From assembly GCA_942493325.1 (NCBI GenBank), contig OW818689.1:5084001-5148000 (forward strand): a stretch of DNA of 64,000 bases, written 5' to 3'. Below, piece after piece: positions 1-9,500 of this stretch. The position numbers and the translations under genes are program-made. The stretch comes from JAAFHB01 sp942493325. GTDB lineage: Bacteria > Bacteroidota > Bacteroidia > Bacteroidales > Prolixibacteraceae. The notes beneath the pieces were generated by a model, which did not search any database, was not told where the DNA came from, and worked only from the letters and a program-made list of their open reading frames with translations. Position 1 is the stretch's first letter. Each line of letters opens with the position of its first letter.

Positions 1-969
1 CACCAGGAATACCTCGAGTGGATGAGCCCTGACGCTGTTCGAGTAGATGACCGTCTGAAAGATCATATTGTCTATAAACTGAACGATCAAAACGACGACA
101 AGTACCCAGAACATCAGCGGTAGTGTCACCTCTGTAAAACTGGAATTGAGATTGTTAGCCACCGCAACAACCAGGCCGAACAATCCACCAATCCATGGCC
201 CTATATAAGGAATGACATTCAGTATTCCGGCAAAAACACCCACAACCACGGCCTGGCCAAATCCCAAACCTGCTATTGAAAATCCGATGATCGACAGTAC
301 CATAACACCGATGACCTGAAGTAACATTCCGGTTAAGTATCTTTTAAGCAGATTCCCGACATTATCCATCACCCTCGAAACACGCGATTCATATTTTACA
401 GGAGCCAGGACGAGAATCCAGTTTCCGAAGAGCCCCTCCTCTTTAAGAAAAAAGAACAGGATAAACGAAACAGAGAAGATTGCCATAAAAACATTGCCGA
501 GCACTGCAGCTACTGATCCGAACAGACGACTCACTTCACCTACATTCAGAAATCCCATAAGTTGCTTTTCAAGGTAAGTCTGAAGATTCCCATCTCCGGG
601 GATGTTCGGGGTAAACTGAGGAAAATTGATTTCCAGCTGATTCAGCGCATTGTCAAGATAGGCGATCACCTCCGGGACGTTAATGTTTGAAAGCAGGTTA
701 ACTTCCGATACGACCAACGGAATCAGAATTCCTAAGAAACTGATAAGTATCAGCCAGAGCGAAAGCAGGGTGAGGAAGGCAGCAGCCGTTTTCCCAATGT
801 AATACCTTCGGTGCCTGATCTGCTGGAATTTCCGTACAATCGGGCGTCCAACCAAAGCCAGTACCGCCGCGATAAGAATATAGGTGACGACATAGCTGAA
901 ATAGTACACCATAAATCCGAAGAGTACTATTGCCAAAACTACAATGATGTTCTTAATCCGCTGATCCAT
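1..969 (-). CDS. AI-2E family transporter (PerM/YdiK-type permease), 3' end cut off
   Basis: The reading frame starts at ATG 969-967 and stays open to the window edge (323 codons), so the C-terminus lies outside. The protein is very hydrophobic: N-terminal membrane segments around residues 5-45 and 60-90, a soluble loop near 90-130, then more membrane segments with the Gly/Pro-rich stretch PYIGPWIGG typical of the family. Members are inner-membrane proteins of about 340-370 residues, so perhaps 20-45 residues are missing. The family was named for autoinducer-2 export, but many members move other solutes or act as cation antiporters, so the substrate is unknown. It lies about 190 bp downstream of the sigma/membrane-protein pair on the same strand. 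Confidence 0.85.
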   Translation of the reverse strand, partial: MDQRIKNIIVVLAIVLFGFMVYYFSYVVTYILIAAVLALVGRPIVRKFQQIRHRRYYIGKTAAAFLTLLSLWLILISFLGILIPLVVSEVNLLSNINVPEVIAYLDNALNQLEINFPQFTPNIPGDGNLQTYLEKQLMGFLNVGEVSRLFGSVAAVLGNVFMAIFSVSFILFFFLKEEGLFGNWILVLAPVKYESRVSRVMDNVGNLLKRYLTGMLLQVIGVMVLSIIGFSIAGLGFGQAVVVGVFAGILNVIPYIGPWIGGLFGLVVAVANNLNSSFTEVTLPLMFWVLVVVLIVQFIDNMIFQTVIYSNSVRAHPLEVFLV

Positions 970-1161
970 TCTGCTGACAATTTATGCGATCAAACATACA
1001 CTTTTTTGGATCTATAACGAAACGAATGGATGTATATATTGATTTAATATTTTCAAACCTTCCATCTTGGCAGGGCAATATTTTACTTGCGTAAGCTGCC
1101 AGCGGCTCAAATGGCGTATTGCCTGCACAAACTGCTAAAGAGCCAATTGATTACCTTTTTA

Positions 1162-1767
1162 TCAAAGCCTGTCGTACAACTTTTTCAGGAATTCAAGATT
1201 TTTTAATTCATACCTGCGAATCTTGTATGCTGAAAAGAAGGAGACTGAAAGGCCAATTATAGTTCCGGCAATCAGACCGAATATTGATTCTTCTGTTTTA
1301 AGTACTTCAATGTATGGCTTATTCTCAAAATAAACATGTATTGATAGTATTGTCAGGACGTATATTATTGGAATAATAAGGATATAAAAATTGTTAAATT
1401 TCCCCGTTAACAATTTGGATAAATGGTTGATTCTTACTTCTAACCAAAGTTTTAGAGGCTGATTATACTTGTTATTTTGTAATTTATACCAGGACATCAA
1501 CCCTGAAATAAGTGAGATGGTCGTAATAATTCCCAGGGTTATGTTATTAATCAGATAAGCCAAATCATCTTGTCTGTTTAACGAGGTGATGATCAGAAAT
1601 AGTATGAGTCCAAGACCTGACAGAATTCCGATACTAAGGATAAGCAAAAATTTATTAATGGTTTGCCTCGTTGCCGAATTCAGCAACAAATTTAATTCCT
1701 CCCTGGATTTCTGAATGATTTCAGCATTAATATTTTTCCAGGTGTTTTGTAATTCGTCAGTTGCCAT
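1162..1767 (-). CDS. Four-helix membrane protein paired with an ECF sigma factor
   Basis: The 201-residue protein has a short soluble N-terminus (about 1-37) followed by four likely membrane segments (about 38-60, 70-92, 123-142, 158-180) and a basic C-terminal tail. It resembles no catalytic family I recognise. Its start overlaps the last 11 bases of the upstream sigma factor gene, which implies translational coupling. In Bacteroidota a small membrane protein directly after an ECF sigma gene is often its partner or regulator, so an anti-sigma-like role is a reasonable inference. It lacks the usual cytoplasmic zinc-binding anti-sigma motif (HxxxCxxC), so this remains unproven. Confidence 0.6.
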   Translation of the reverse strand: MATDELQNTWKNINAEIIQKSREELNLLLNSATRQTINKFLLILSIGILSGLGLILFLIITSLNRQDDLAYLINNITLGIITTISLISGLMSWYKLQNNKYNQPLKLWLEVRINHLSKLLTGKFNNFYILIIPIIYVLTILSIHVYFENKPYIEVLKTEESIFGLIAGTIIGLSVSFFSAYKIRRYELKNLEFLKKLYDRL

Positions 1768-2260
1768 GATTCAAATTATTTAAATTGTGTTTTAATAATT
1801 CTTTCGCGCGCGTTAATCGTACACCCACGTTTGACTTCGAGATACCCAGAATTTCGGAGATTTCCTCGTAACTTCTTTCTTCGAGATATAACAACATGAT
1901 CGATTTGTCAATATCGTTTAAGTTATAAATTGCGTCCAGAAGCATCCTTAATTTTTCATTTACAGATAGTTCTTCAATAATGTCAAACCTGTCGGCTGGT
2001 TCGGGCAACTTTGCCCGATACTCAATTCGTGATCCATTCTTTAATTTCGAAATTGAGGTATTTATTGAAACTGCATAGATCCAGGACCCGATACTGCTTT
2101 TGTTTTGCAGTTGGGGAAACGATTTCCATAACTGGTAGGTGATCTCCTGAAAATTATCTTCCCGGTCGGTTTTATTCCGGAAATAGATCATATTGACCTT
2201 GTGGAGAATGCCCTGGTATTTTGATAAAATTTCAAGAAATTCCTCCTTCAGTGTTGCCAT
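1757..2260 (-). CDS. RNA polymerase sigma factor, ECF (sigma-70) family
   Basis: The 167-residue protein has the two-domain ECF layout. Region 2 lies at about residues 15-80, including FQEITYQLWKSFPQ and SSIGSWIYAVSINTSISK. Region 4 lies at about 100-160, with the helix-turn-helix YEEISEILGISKSNVGVRL followed by a basic helix. Length is normal for the family. It would direct core RNA polymerase to a small regulon, possibly under control of the membrane protein encoded in the overlapping downstream gene. No SusR-like or FecR-like partner is present, so it is not the usual TonB-linked sigma/anti-sigma pair. Confidence 0.9.
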   Translation of the reverse strand: MATLKEEFLEILSKYQGILHKVNMIYFRNKTDREDNFQEITYQLWKSFPQLQNKSSIGSWIYAVSINTSISKLKNGSRIEYRAKLPEPADRFDIIEELSVNEKLRMLLDAIYNLNDIDKSIMLLYLEERSYEEISEILGISKSNVGVRLTRAKELLKHNLNNLNHGN

Positions 2261-2465
2261 GATTTTAGTCGTTTGTATTAAAGTAACAGATAGGGCAGAT
2301 TTATTACAATCTTAACCATATATTTTAAATATCAGGCTAAAATTTTTTGTTGTCAACTTGTTATATGAGGCAATATACAGAAAAAAAGGACGTAACAGGG
2401 ACAATAATAAGTGGGTAAAAGTTGGGTCTCTTTTTTGGGAATAACCGATTTTATCCGATTCTTAT

Positions 2466-2473
2466 TAAATTTG
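2466..2473 (+). promoter_or_regulatory. Bacteroidota -7 box upstream of tex
   Basis: TAAATTTG fits the TAnnTTTG consensus and ends 5 bp before the preferred tex ATG at 2479, which would give a leaderless or nearly leaderless mRNA. No TTG lies at the usual spacing upstream, so this is a weak call. Confidence 0.35.
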
Positions 2474-2478
2474 CATCT

Positions 2479-4611
2479 ATGACAGTTCAGAAAAACAATC
2501 AGATCATTGCCGAACGGCTCGGCATCAGTATCAGGCAAATAGTCAATACAATTACCTTACTCGACGAAGGGTCTACTGTTCCATTTATTTCGCGATACCG
2601 GAAAGAGATGACAGGCAGTCTCGATGAGGTAGCCATCGGGAATATTAAGGAAGTGAAAGAACAGCTTGATGAACTCGACAAACGCAAAGTAACTATACTC
2701 AAAACAATCACCGAGCAGGATTTGCTAACACCCGAACTTCAATCCAAAATTGATCAGTGTTACGATCTGAACCTGCTCGAGGATATATACCTGCCCTATA
2801 AACCAAAACGTCGTACGCGTGCCACAATGGCCCGCGAAAAGGGACTTGAACCGCTTGCCCGGATCATCATGAAACAGTATGAGACCGATCCGGTGAACAA
2901 GGCGTTTAATTTTTTGACCGATTCGGTACCCGATGTTGACGAGGCTCTTGCGGGTGCCAGAGATATTATTGCCGAATGGATAAATGAGGATCAAAACGCA
3001 CGAAATATAGTCCGTAACCAGTTTGCACGTGAAGCGGTAATCACTTCGCATGTCGCGAAAGGGAAAGAGGAGGAAGGGATTAAATACCGTGATTATTTCG
3101 ATTATACCGAGCCGCTTAAACGTTGTCCTTCACACCGTTTGCTGGCCATGCGCCGTGGTGAGAAAGAAGGTTTTTTAAAATTAGGTATTTCTCCTGACGA
3201 GGAAAAGACTATTGGCTTGCTTGAACGCCAATTAATAAAAAGCCGGAACGAATGTGGTATGCAGATGTCTCTGGCTGTGAAAGACAGCTACAAGAGATTA
3301 CTTGCGCCTGCTATTGAAACGGAGTTTGCCGGTTCTTCGAAAGTTCAGGCCGATGCGGAGGCAATCAGGGTATTTGCCGAAAACCTCCGGCAACTGCTTC
3401 TTGCGGCACCCCTTGGACAAAAGCGTGTGCTGGCACTTGACCCGGGTTATAAGTCAGGTTGTAAATTAGTCTGTCTCGATGCCCAGGGAAACCTGGTGCA
3501 TAACGAAACAATTTATCCTCATCAGCCGCAATCAGAGGTGAGCCAGTCGATGCGTAAGGTTTCGTCGCTCGTGAGTATGTACAAAATTGATGCGATCGCT
3601 ATTGGCGATGGTACTGCCAGTCGCGAGACAGAGGCTTTTATCAAAAAAATCAACTTTGACAGGACGTTGCAGGTTTTTGTCGTCAGTGAGGATGGTGCCT
3701 CGATCTATTCGGCCTCGAAAGTGGCCCGCGAAGAATTTCCACAGTACGATGTCACGGTGCGTGGCGCTGTCTCAATCGGTCGTCGGCTGATGGATCCTCT
3801 GGCTGAACTCGTTAAGATCGAAGCGCAGTCTATCGGTGTGGGACAATACCAGCACGATGTCGATCAGAAATTGTTGCAGAAAGGGCTCGATACGGTTGTG
3901 GAATCATGTGTGAACCTTGTTGGAGTTAATGTAAATACCGCGAGCAGTCATCTGCTGAACTTTGTTTCGGGTCTTGGGCCGTTACTGGCACAAAATATTG
4001 TCGGGTACCGAAAGGAGAATGGCCCCTTTACTTCGCGGACCGAACTGAAGAAAGTTCCCCGGATGGGCCCCAAAGCGTTCGAACAATGTGCCGGATTTCT
4101 AAGAATTCCAGGTGGTATCAATCCGCTCGATAACTCGGCTGTCCATCCTGAAAGGTATTCGTTGGTGAGTAAAATTGCAGCAGACAGGAAGTGCAAAGTA
4201 GAGGAACTGATTGGCATGGAAAAACTGCGATCGGAAGTTGTTTCAGAAAAATACATTGATGAAGAAGTTGGACTTCCTACCTTGAATGATATCCTTGCGG
4301 AACTGGCCAAGCCCGGACTTGACCCGCGTTCGGGGATAAAAGTATTCGAATTTGCCGATGGTATTTTCTCGATGAAGGACCTGCACATTGGCATGGTACT
4401 TCCGGGTATTGTTACAAATATTACCCGTTTTGGTGTCTTCGTCGATGTGGGAGTAAAGCAGGACGGTTTAGTGCATATCAGTGAACTGGCCAACCGTTAC
4501 GTGAGTGATCCGGCCGAAGTCGTCAAACTGCATCAGCATGTGAAGGTAAAGGTACTTGAGGTGGATATACCCCGGAAAAGAATTGCTTTTTCGATGAAGC
4601 AGGCGGAGTAG
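2479..4611 (+). CDS. tex: Tex-like transcription accessory / RNA-binding protein
   Basis: This is a 710-residue protein of the Tex family. In order it has the N-terminal helical Tex domain (about 1-190), a YqgF/RNase H-like domain opening with RVLALDPGYKSGCK (near 320), tandem helix-hairpin-helix repeats (about 470-560) and a C-terminal S1 RNA-binding domain (about 635-708: GMVLPGIVTNITRFGVFVDVG). Length is in the family range. An in-frame ATG exists at 2422, but the 19 extra residues do not look like Tex, and a -7 box sits just before 2479, so 2479 is preferred. Tex proteins bind nucleic acids and influence transcription and stress survival. The last part of the gene is repeated in broken form at 5722-5843 and 6171-6291. 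Confidence 0.93.
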   Translation: MTVQKNNQIIAERLGISIRQIVNTITLLDEGSTVPFISRYRKEMTGSLDEVAIGNIKEVKEQLDELDKRKVTILKTITEQDLLTPELQSKIDQCYDLNLLEDIYLPYKPKRRTRATMAREKGLEPLARIIMKQYETDPVNKAFNFLTDSVPDVDEALAGARDIIAEWINEDQNARNIVRNQFAREAVITSHVAKGKEEEGIKYRDYFDYTEPLKRCPSHRLLAMRRGEKEGFLKLGISPDEEKTIGLLERQLIKSRNECGMQMSLAVKDSYKRLLAPAIETEFAGSSKVQADAEAIRVFAENLRQLLLAAPLGQKRVLALDPGYKSGCKLVCLDAQGNLVHNETIYPHQPQSEVSQSMRKVSSLVSMYKIDAIAIGDGTASRETEAFIKKINFDRTLQVFVVSEDGASIYSASKVAREEFPQYDVTVRGAVSIGRRLMDPLAELVKIEAQSIGVGQYQHDVDQKLLQKGLDTVVESCVNLVGVNVNTASSHLLNFVSGLGPLLAQNIVGYRKENGPFTSRTELKKVPRMGPKAFEQCAGFLRIPGGINPLDNSAVHPERYSLVSKIAADRKCKVEELIGMEKLRSEVVSEKYIDEEVGLPTLNDILAELAKPGLDPRSGIKVFEFADGIFSMKDLHIGMVLPGIVTNITRFGVFVDVGVKQDGLVHISELANRYVSDPAEVVKLHQHVKVKVLEVDIPRKRIAFSMKQAE

Positions 4612-4618
4612 TGCCTAA

Positions 4619-5011
4619 TTATTTGGTGGATAGGATATTTAACTCTTGAATTCGTTCGAAATCTTTCAGATTCAAAGTTGCGAGTTTTAAGTTATTTACA
4701 ATTGCGGTTGAAGCTATTAGTATGTCCTGTAACCCAATTATTTTGTTGTTTTTCCTAAGAGTTTGAATTATTTCACAAGCTTTATCAATCTCTATTTCAG
4801 TCAGAGGTAAAATCGTTAATTTTTCAAAAACTTCATTCCAAAACTCCATTTGATCCCTACCTATCCCGACTCCAATTTCAAGTTTTGTTATGACAGAAAT
4901 TGAAAAATCATATTCTTCTGACAGCTTGGTAAGTAAAGTTCGGTCTTTATGTTGTTTTCGAAAATAATCGATGAATAGAGAGGTGTCTATACAGATAATT
5001 TCTTTGTCCAT
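4619..5011 (-). CDS. PIN-domain toxin, VapC-like
   Basis: The 130-residue protein matches a PIN-domain ribonuclease. The first acidic residue is in IICIDTSLFIDYF near the N-terminus, a Glu is in ITKLEIGVG around residue 45, and a C-terminal acidic cluster appears in GLQDILIASTA around residue 95, with ATLNLKDFERI after it. VapC toxins cut tRNA or rRNA until blocked by a cognate antitoxin. The gene overlaps the upstream antitoxin gene by 25 bases, the usual arrangement. It converges with tex, whose stop lies 7 bp away. All expected catalytic acidic residues appear present, so it is probably active. Confidence 0.85.
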   Translation of the reverse strand: MDKEIICIDTSLFIDYFRKQHKDRTLLTKLSEEYDFSISVITKLEIGVGIGRDQMEFWNEVFEKLTILPLTEIEIDKACEIIQTLRKNNKIIGLQDILIASTAIVNNLKLATLNLKDFERIQELNILSTK

Positions 5012-5229
5012 TTGTTGAATTGCTTTCTTAAATCCTTGTAATTATTATATCCTTCGTTTGTTATTACTGGTCCGGATAATAATAATTGTTTCAAAGTTAA
5101 GCTGGAATTATCAACTCTGGTAGTTAAGTCATTATCTAATTGATGTTTAATTATCAATTTTTCATTGTATGGTAATTCTTTGATCAATCCGACAATCTGA
5201 CTTAAGTCTAAATTTAACTTCAGTTCCAT
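4987..5229 (-). CDS. Antitoxin of the VapBC-like pair
   Basis: The 80-residue protein lies directly upstream of, and overlaps, the PIN toxin gene. Its N-terminal part (LNLDLSQIVGLIKELPYNEKL) is an amphipathic segment shared with the orphan antitoxin at 5857-6096; the C-terminal part would wrap the toxin. It is not a classic AbrB-type or ribbon-helix-helix VapB that I can place, so antitoxin identity rests on position, size and the paralog. An inverted repeat at 5242-5270 just upstream may be its operator. Confidence 0.75.
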   Translation of the reverse strand: MELKLNLDLSQIVGLIKELPYNEKLIIKHQLDNDLTTRVDNSSLTLKQLLLSGPVITNEGYNNYKDLRKQFNKWTKKLSV

Positions 5230-5241
5230 AGCATTATTTTT

Positions 5242-5276
5242 TACAAATGTACAAAATTTTCAAATTTGTATTCCAA
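5242..5276 (-). promoter_or_regulatory. Promoter and possible operator of the vapBC-like pair
   Basis: On the minus strand a -7 box TACATTTG (5251-5244) is preceded at 22 bp by TTGG (TTG at 5276-5274). Inverted arms TACAAAT (5242-5248) and ATTTGTA (5264-5270) overlap the promoter, as expected for autorepression by an antitoxin-toxin complex. Operator function is inferred. Confidence 0.5.
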
Positions 5277-5362
5277 CAATATTCGGTATTCCGCTCTATG
5301 GTTTGAAGGCTTTGATACCAGACTAATGAAGATATTTGATGCTTATTTAGTATTTTTGGATA

Positions 5363-5689
5363 GTGAAAAAGCGAGTGCTAATAGGACTTGATTTTAAGGT
5401 TGACAAACATACCAACTCAATTGAAAATGTGGTTACAGGCGACAACTTTGCCACTGATATTACAATTATTTCAATTACTGACCTCAAAACAGTAACCAGG
5501 AAAAAAATATTTCCCAAAATGAAGCGTAAATTGGCAGAACTTGATGTAGACATTATTGGCCGACAAGACCCCGTGACGAAGGAAGAGGAGAAACTTATAA
5601 TTGAATTTATAAAAACTCAAAAAATGTTGAGCGATAAGAAACAAATCCAAAGTACGAAGGCAGCACCACAACGGAAGATTAATGCCTAA
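5363..5689 (+). CDS. Small protein of unknown function (GTG start)
   Basis: The 108-residue frame starts at GTG 5363, with an in-frame stop five codons upstream at 5348-5350. It begins with a hydrophobic strand (KKRVLIGLDFKVDK), has a threonine/isoleucine-rich middle, and ends in a charged helical region with lysine-rich tail. No signal peptide or membrane segment is seen and I recognise no family. A TATTTTTG sequence at 5351-5358 could serve as a -7 box. It sits in the segment between the intact tex 3' end and the duplicated tex tail, so it may be cargo of whatever event duplicated the tail. Confidence 0.5.
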   Translation: MKKRVLIGLDFKVDKHTNSIENVVTGDNFATDITIISITDLKTVTRKKIFPKMKRKLAELDVDIIGRQDPVTKEEEKLIIEFIKTQKMLSDKKQIQSTKAAPQRKINA

Positions 5690-5721
5690 CTTAAAATATT
5701 ATGCTTCGCTGTAATAAAACA

Positions 5722-5843
5722 CCAACCGTTACCCTGAGCGATCCGGCCGAAATTGTCAAGCTGCATTAGCATGTGAAGGTAAAGGTACTTGAGGTGGATG
5801 TTCCACGGAAAAGAATTGCCTTTTCGATGAAGCTGGCGGAGTA
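5722..5843 (+). pseudogene. Duplicated 3' end of tex (S1 C-terminal half)
   Basis: This stretch aligns base by base with the last 120 bases of tex (from about 4492 to the stop at 4611), including the same terminal stop. It has many silent differences and one nonsense change (CAT CAG in tex is CAT TAG here, near 5764). It begins exactly where the other fragment at 6171-6291 ends relative to tex. The convergent antitoxin gene downstream sits at the same spacing as the toxin behind intact tex. Confidence 0.9.
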
Positions 5844-5856
5844 GCTACAATAATTT

Positions 5857-6096
5857 TTATTTTCCATGTGATTTCAGGTAGAGTTTTTCTCTGACCATCT
5901 CACATTCCCGAATAATCGTCTCTTCTGTTAATAAATTGGTTTTGAATGACTTTAGCAGTCTTGATAATTTTGAATTTATGGCGTCTTTCTCTAATTCTCT
6001 CGAAAGTTTAATTTTTTCTTTAACAGGTAGTTGTTTAACAATTTGCATTATCTGATTAAAATTCAATTGAACTTGATAGGATACTGCTGTTTTCAT
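5857..6096 (-). CDS. Orphan antitoxin, paralog of the vapBC-like antitoxin
   Basis: The predicted 79-residue protein shares the pattern QIMQIVKQLPVKEKIKLSRELEKD with QIVGLIKELPYNEKLIIKHQLDND of the antitoxin at 4987-5229 and is almost the same length. A longer frame reaches 6156, but a good promoter lies at 6111-6141, so ATG 6096 is the likely start. No toxin gene follows; the tex tail fragment begins 13 bp past its stop. It is either a remnant of a second module or a solitary antitoxin able to buffer the neighbouring toxin (inference). Confidence 0.65.
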   Translation of the reverse strand: MKTAVSYQVQLNFNQIMQIVKQLPVKEKIKLSRELEKDAINSKLSRLLKSFKTNLLTEETIIRECEMVREKLYLKSHGK

Positions 6097-6110
6097 TTTG
6101 TATTTTTTAG

Positions 6111-6141
6111 CAAATATAAAAATTTCTAAAGGAAAAATCAA
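6111..6141 (-). promoter_or_regulatory. Bacteroidota-type promoter of the orphan antitoxin
   Basis: On the minus strand TTG (6141-6139), a 20 bp spacer and TATATTTG (6118-6111) match the -33/-7 consensus. Transcription would start within about 10 bases of ATG 6096, giving a very short leader. Confidence 0.65.
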
Positions 6142-6170
6142 TTCATTGCTGGTCAATATCTTTCTTCTAT

Positions 6171-6291
6171 AAACGACTTACATATTGGTTGATACTCCCC
6201 GGAATCGTTACGAAAATCACCCGTTTTGGGGTCTTCGTCGATGTGGGAGTAAAGCAGGATGGACTGGTGCATATCAGCGAACTGGCAGTTA
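6171..6291 (+). pseudogene. Duplicated segment of tex (S1 N-terminal half)
   Basis: This aligns with tex from about 4376 to about 4500 (S1 domain start, encoding PGIVTKITRFGVFVDVGVKQ). A one-base deletion near 6189 breaks the frame, and mostly silent differences elsewhere separate it from tex. It stops at the codon where the fragment at 5722 begins, and both fragments carry GTTAC at the break. The two halves are therefore in swapped order. Confidence 0.88.
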
Positions 6292-6292
6292 C

Positions 6293-6394
6293 TTATTTTA
6301 TACTTTGTGATAAGTATTCAATAGCCTTGTTAATTACAGGGTCGTTGTTATTTAAGAAATCCGCAATAGTTTCTTCAACATTGAAATCCTTTGC
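6293..6394 (-). pseudogene. Short 3' remnant of an unidentified gene
   Basis: A 33-codon open stretch with no start codon reads as a plausible protein C-terminus (AKDFNVEETIADFLNNNDP, then VINKAIEYLS) and ends at TAA 6295-6293. An in-frame stop lies just upstream. It abuts the tex fragment, so it may be debris from the same rearrangement. Family not recognised. Confidence 0.4.
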
Positions 6395-6520
6395 TTAAAA
6401 TTTGAATCATAAATATTTGCCAATTGCTTAATTTTAAGAGTTGTAATATTATTTATGTAATTTGGCGATTAAGTAGTAATAACAAGTCCTGACTATTTTC
6501 TGCTCCGGAATAACTTTATT

Positions 6521-6558
6521 GAAAAAACGCCCCCCGTTTCGAAAAACAGAGGGCGTTT
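6521..6558 (-). terminator. Rho-independent terminator after the GH2 gene
   Basis: On the minus strand AAACGCCCTCTGTTT and AAACGGGGGGCGTTT pair around TTCG, followed by a T run. It lies 15 bp beyond the GH2 stop codon. Confidence 0.85.
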
Positions 6559-6572
6559 GATTTATGCAATGT

Positions 6573-9500
6573 TTAGTTTATTGTCGGCATCTTCGTATTA
6601 CGCAGATTTTCGGATTTAACTGACTTGTCTGCGATCGGCTTCAAAATTATTGTATAATCGACCGGCTCGCCATGAACCTTGTACTTGTCGAGCACACCTG
6701 GTCCGCAGGTGGCTGTTCCGAGGCCATTTTGAGCATAATCCATGTTTACGGTGATGAAGCTGGCTTTTTGAAGCTCATTGATGTGCCTGGCCTTTACAAT
6801 GGCAGCATCCTCGTACTCGTATGTGCTGAAATTAAATGGTTGCGAACTTTCAATGTATAATCCGGTGCCCGTATTATCTGTTAAAGTGGCGTAACGAACA
6901 TCACTGCGGTTTCCGCTTTCACCGGGGACCACATAGTAAAAATACATATCCTTTACTTTCGATTCGTATAGTCCGACTTTACCGCACGCGCGCCGGTCGG
7001 GATAAGTTTCAACCGGACCTAAACCGAAATATTTTATATTTTCGAAATTGAGGGGCATCTGCATCTGCAAACCGGCTTTTGCCATCACTTTCACCTCACT
7101 GCCGGGAAGAAAATGTGAATTGATATGAATTTCGCCGTTACTGTAAACCGTATAAGTGTAAGTGGTAGCGATTAACTTTTCGCCAGCCGGGTTAAGTTTT
7201 GATATTTCGCAATCAATTTGAATGGATTTATCACCCAGCTTTTTCCATGCTACTTGTTCCACTTTGTCGGTGAGTTTGTCGAGGCCGATTTTTTTCCAGT
7301 TCCTTGCATCATCACGATAATCATTTTCGGTTGGCGGACGGAAGAAATTCGATACCGGTCCTCTTTGAATCAACGTCTTTCCTTTGTAACTATATGTCGC
7401 AATAGAACCGGATTTTTTACTGAATGAAAGTTTAAATTCGGGGTTTTCAGAAGTAATCAGATCGCCGGTTTCTGTTGTTTTAAGAACAGGCGATCCGGAC
7501 AGATCAAATTCTTTCCGTTCGGCTGGCACAACAGGAATTTGCAGTTGTTCCCAGGCAACCTCAAAATCTTTAGGCAGCAGATCAGTTGGTGTTTTAGTGG
7601 TTACTTCAAAATTGATAAAGTATTCCTCACCGGGCTTAACTGTGAATGCCGGAATGGTGAAATTTACCTCCTTTATGGTCCTTGGTTCAATATTCAGGGG
7701 TGATAAATCGCCCTGAGCCAGGTTTGTAATTCCGTTGGTCAGGTACCATTTCACTGTATATTCCTTAAGATTAGTAAAGTCGTAAAGGTTATGAATTTTG
7801 ACTTTCCCCGATTTGATATCAACAGGTATCACTTTAAAATACTGGTAGACTTTTTTGATTTCCCACAGGTGTGGTTGCGGGGTGCGATCAGGCCGTACCA
7901 ATCCATCGCAAAGGAAACTGCCGTCACTTGGAACTTTTTCCGGTCCGTAGTCACCGCCATAGGTATAATATTCAACACCATTTTTATCCTTTTCGAGGAA
8001 TCCCTGGTCTACCCAATCCCATACTGAACCTCCCTGTAATTGCGGATTACTGTAAATAACATCCCAATAGTCCTTAACTCCGCCAACGCTATTTCCCATT
8101 GCATGCACGTATTCGCACATAATCAGTGGCCGGTCGTGTGTCTTCTGAGCCCATCTGCTCAGGTAATCTATCCCAGGGTACATCGGGCAGATAATGTCAG
8201 TATGCGCAGCTTCACCAGCTCTTTCATAATGAACCGGGCGGGATTTATCGCGGCTGTGAATCCATTCTGAAGTTTTTTCAAAATTGACCCCGTCACCCGC
8301 TTCGTTCCCCAAAGACCAGATGATCACCGATGCATGGTTTTTATCGCGTTCAACCATCCGGACTGTTCTTTCCATATGCATTGGTCCCCAGGCTGTATCT
8401 TTAGCCAGGCTTTCTTCACCATATCCCATACCGTGCGATTCAATATTTGCTTCGTCGATGACATAAATGCCGTACTGATCGCAGAGTTCGTACCAATACG
8501 GATCATTGGGATAATGACTGGTGCGTACAGTATTAATGTTGAATTCCTTAAACATTCGTATATCCTGGAGCATGACCTCTCTGGGAACGTAGTGCCCGCT
8601 TACCATATCATGTTCATGACGGTTTGTCCCCTTGATATAAATTGCACGCCCGTTAACGAGTAGCTGGCCCCCTTTGACCTCCACCGTGCGGAAACCTATT
8701 TTGTGGGTGGTTACTTCAATTACCCGCCCGCCGGCATCTTTGAGCGTAATCAGCATAGAATAAAGAGCGGGGGTTTCGGCAGTCCATTTCTTTGGACTTT
8801 TTACGGCTGTTTCCAGGTAAACTGGAATCTTTTTGTTGCTGGCGATTTCCACCACTTTTGTTGCTTCGGCAATTTTTTTGCTGCCATCCATGAGTTCAAC
8901 GGTAACAGAATGCTTTCCGGCACTTTTGCCCGAGAGGTTACTCAGCTCAACATCCAGTTTGAATGTAGCATCGGTATATTTGTCATCCAACTCAGGTCTT
9001 GCCCAGAAATCACGGATTTGAATATCGGGTGCTGAGGTGAGGTATACATCGCGTTCAAAACCACTTACGCGCCACATATCCTGGCATTCGAGGTAAGCCC
9101 CGTCGGACCAGCGGTAAACCTGGCAGGCCAGCACATTTTCACCCTTTTTAAGATATTTGGTAATGTTGAACTCAGCCGGAAGTTTTGCATCCTCGCTGTA
9201 ACCAACAAAATGACCATTTACCCAAACATAGATATTCGATCGGACACCACCAAAAACGATATTTGTCTGGCGATCCTTCCAGTTTTCGGGAATCGTGAAA
9301 TTTGTACGGTATGAACTTACGGGATTGAAACTATGCGGAACCTCTGGCGGTGCCATCTTCCCCATTAATCCCATGAAATCATAACTTGTGTTTACATAGA
9401 TTGGGTATCCATATCCTTGTCGTTCAGTGGTGTATGGCACCTTTATCTCTTTCCAGCTGCTGACATCAAATTCGGGCTTCATGAAATCCAAAGGTCGATC

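Noticed and set aside
1162..1767. FecR-type anti-sigma factor
   Set aside because: The protein has four membrane segments and no FecR periplasmic domain or STN-linked partner.
3948..4493. 181-codon minus-strand frame inside tex
   Set aside because: Antisense to conserved tex sequence; Ser/Pro-rich translation typical of a shadow frame.
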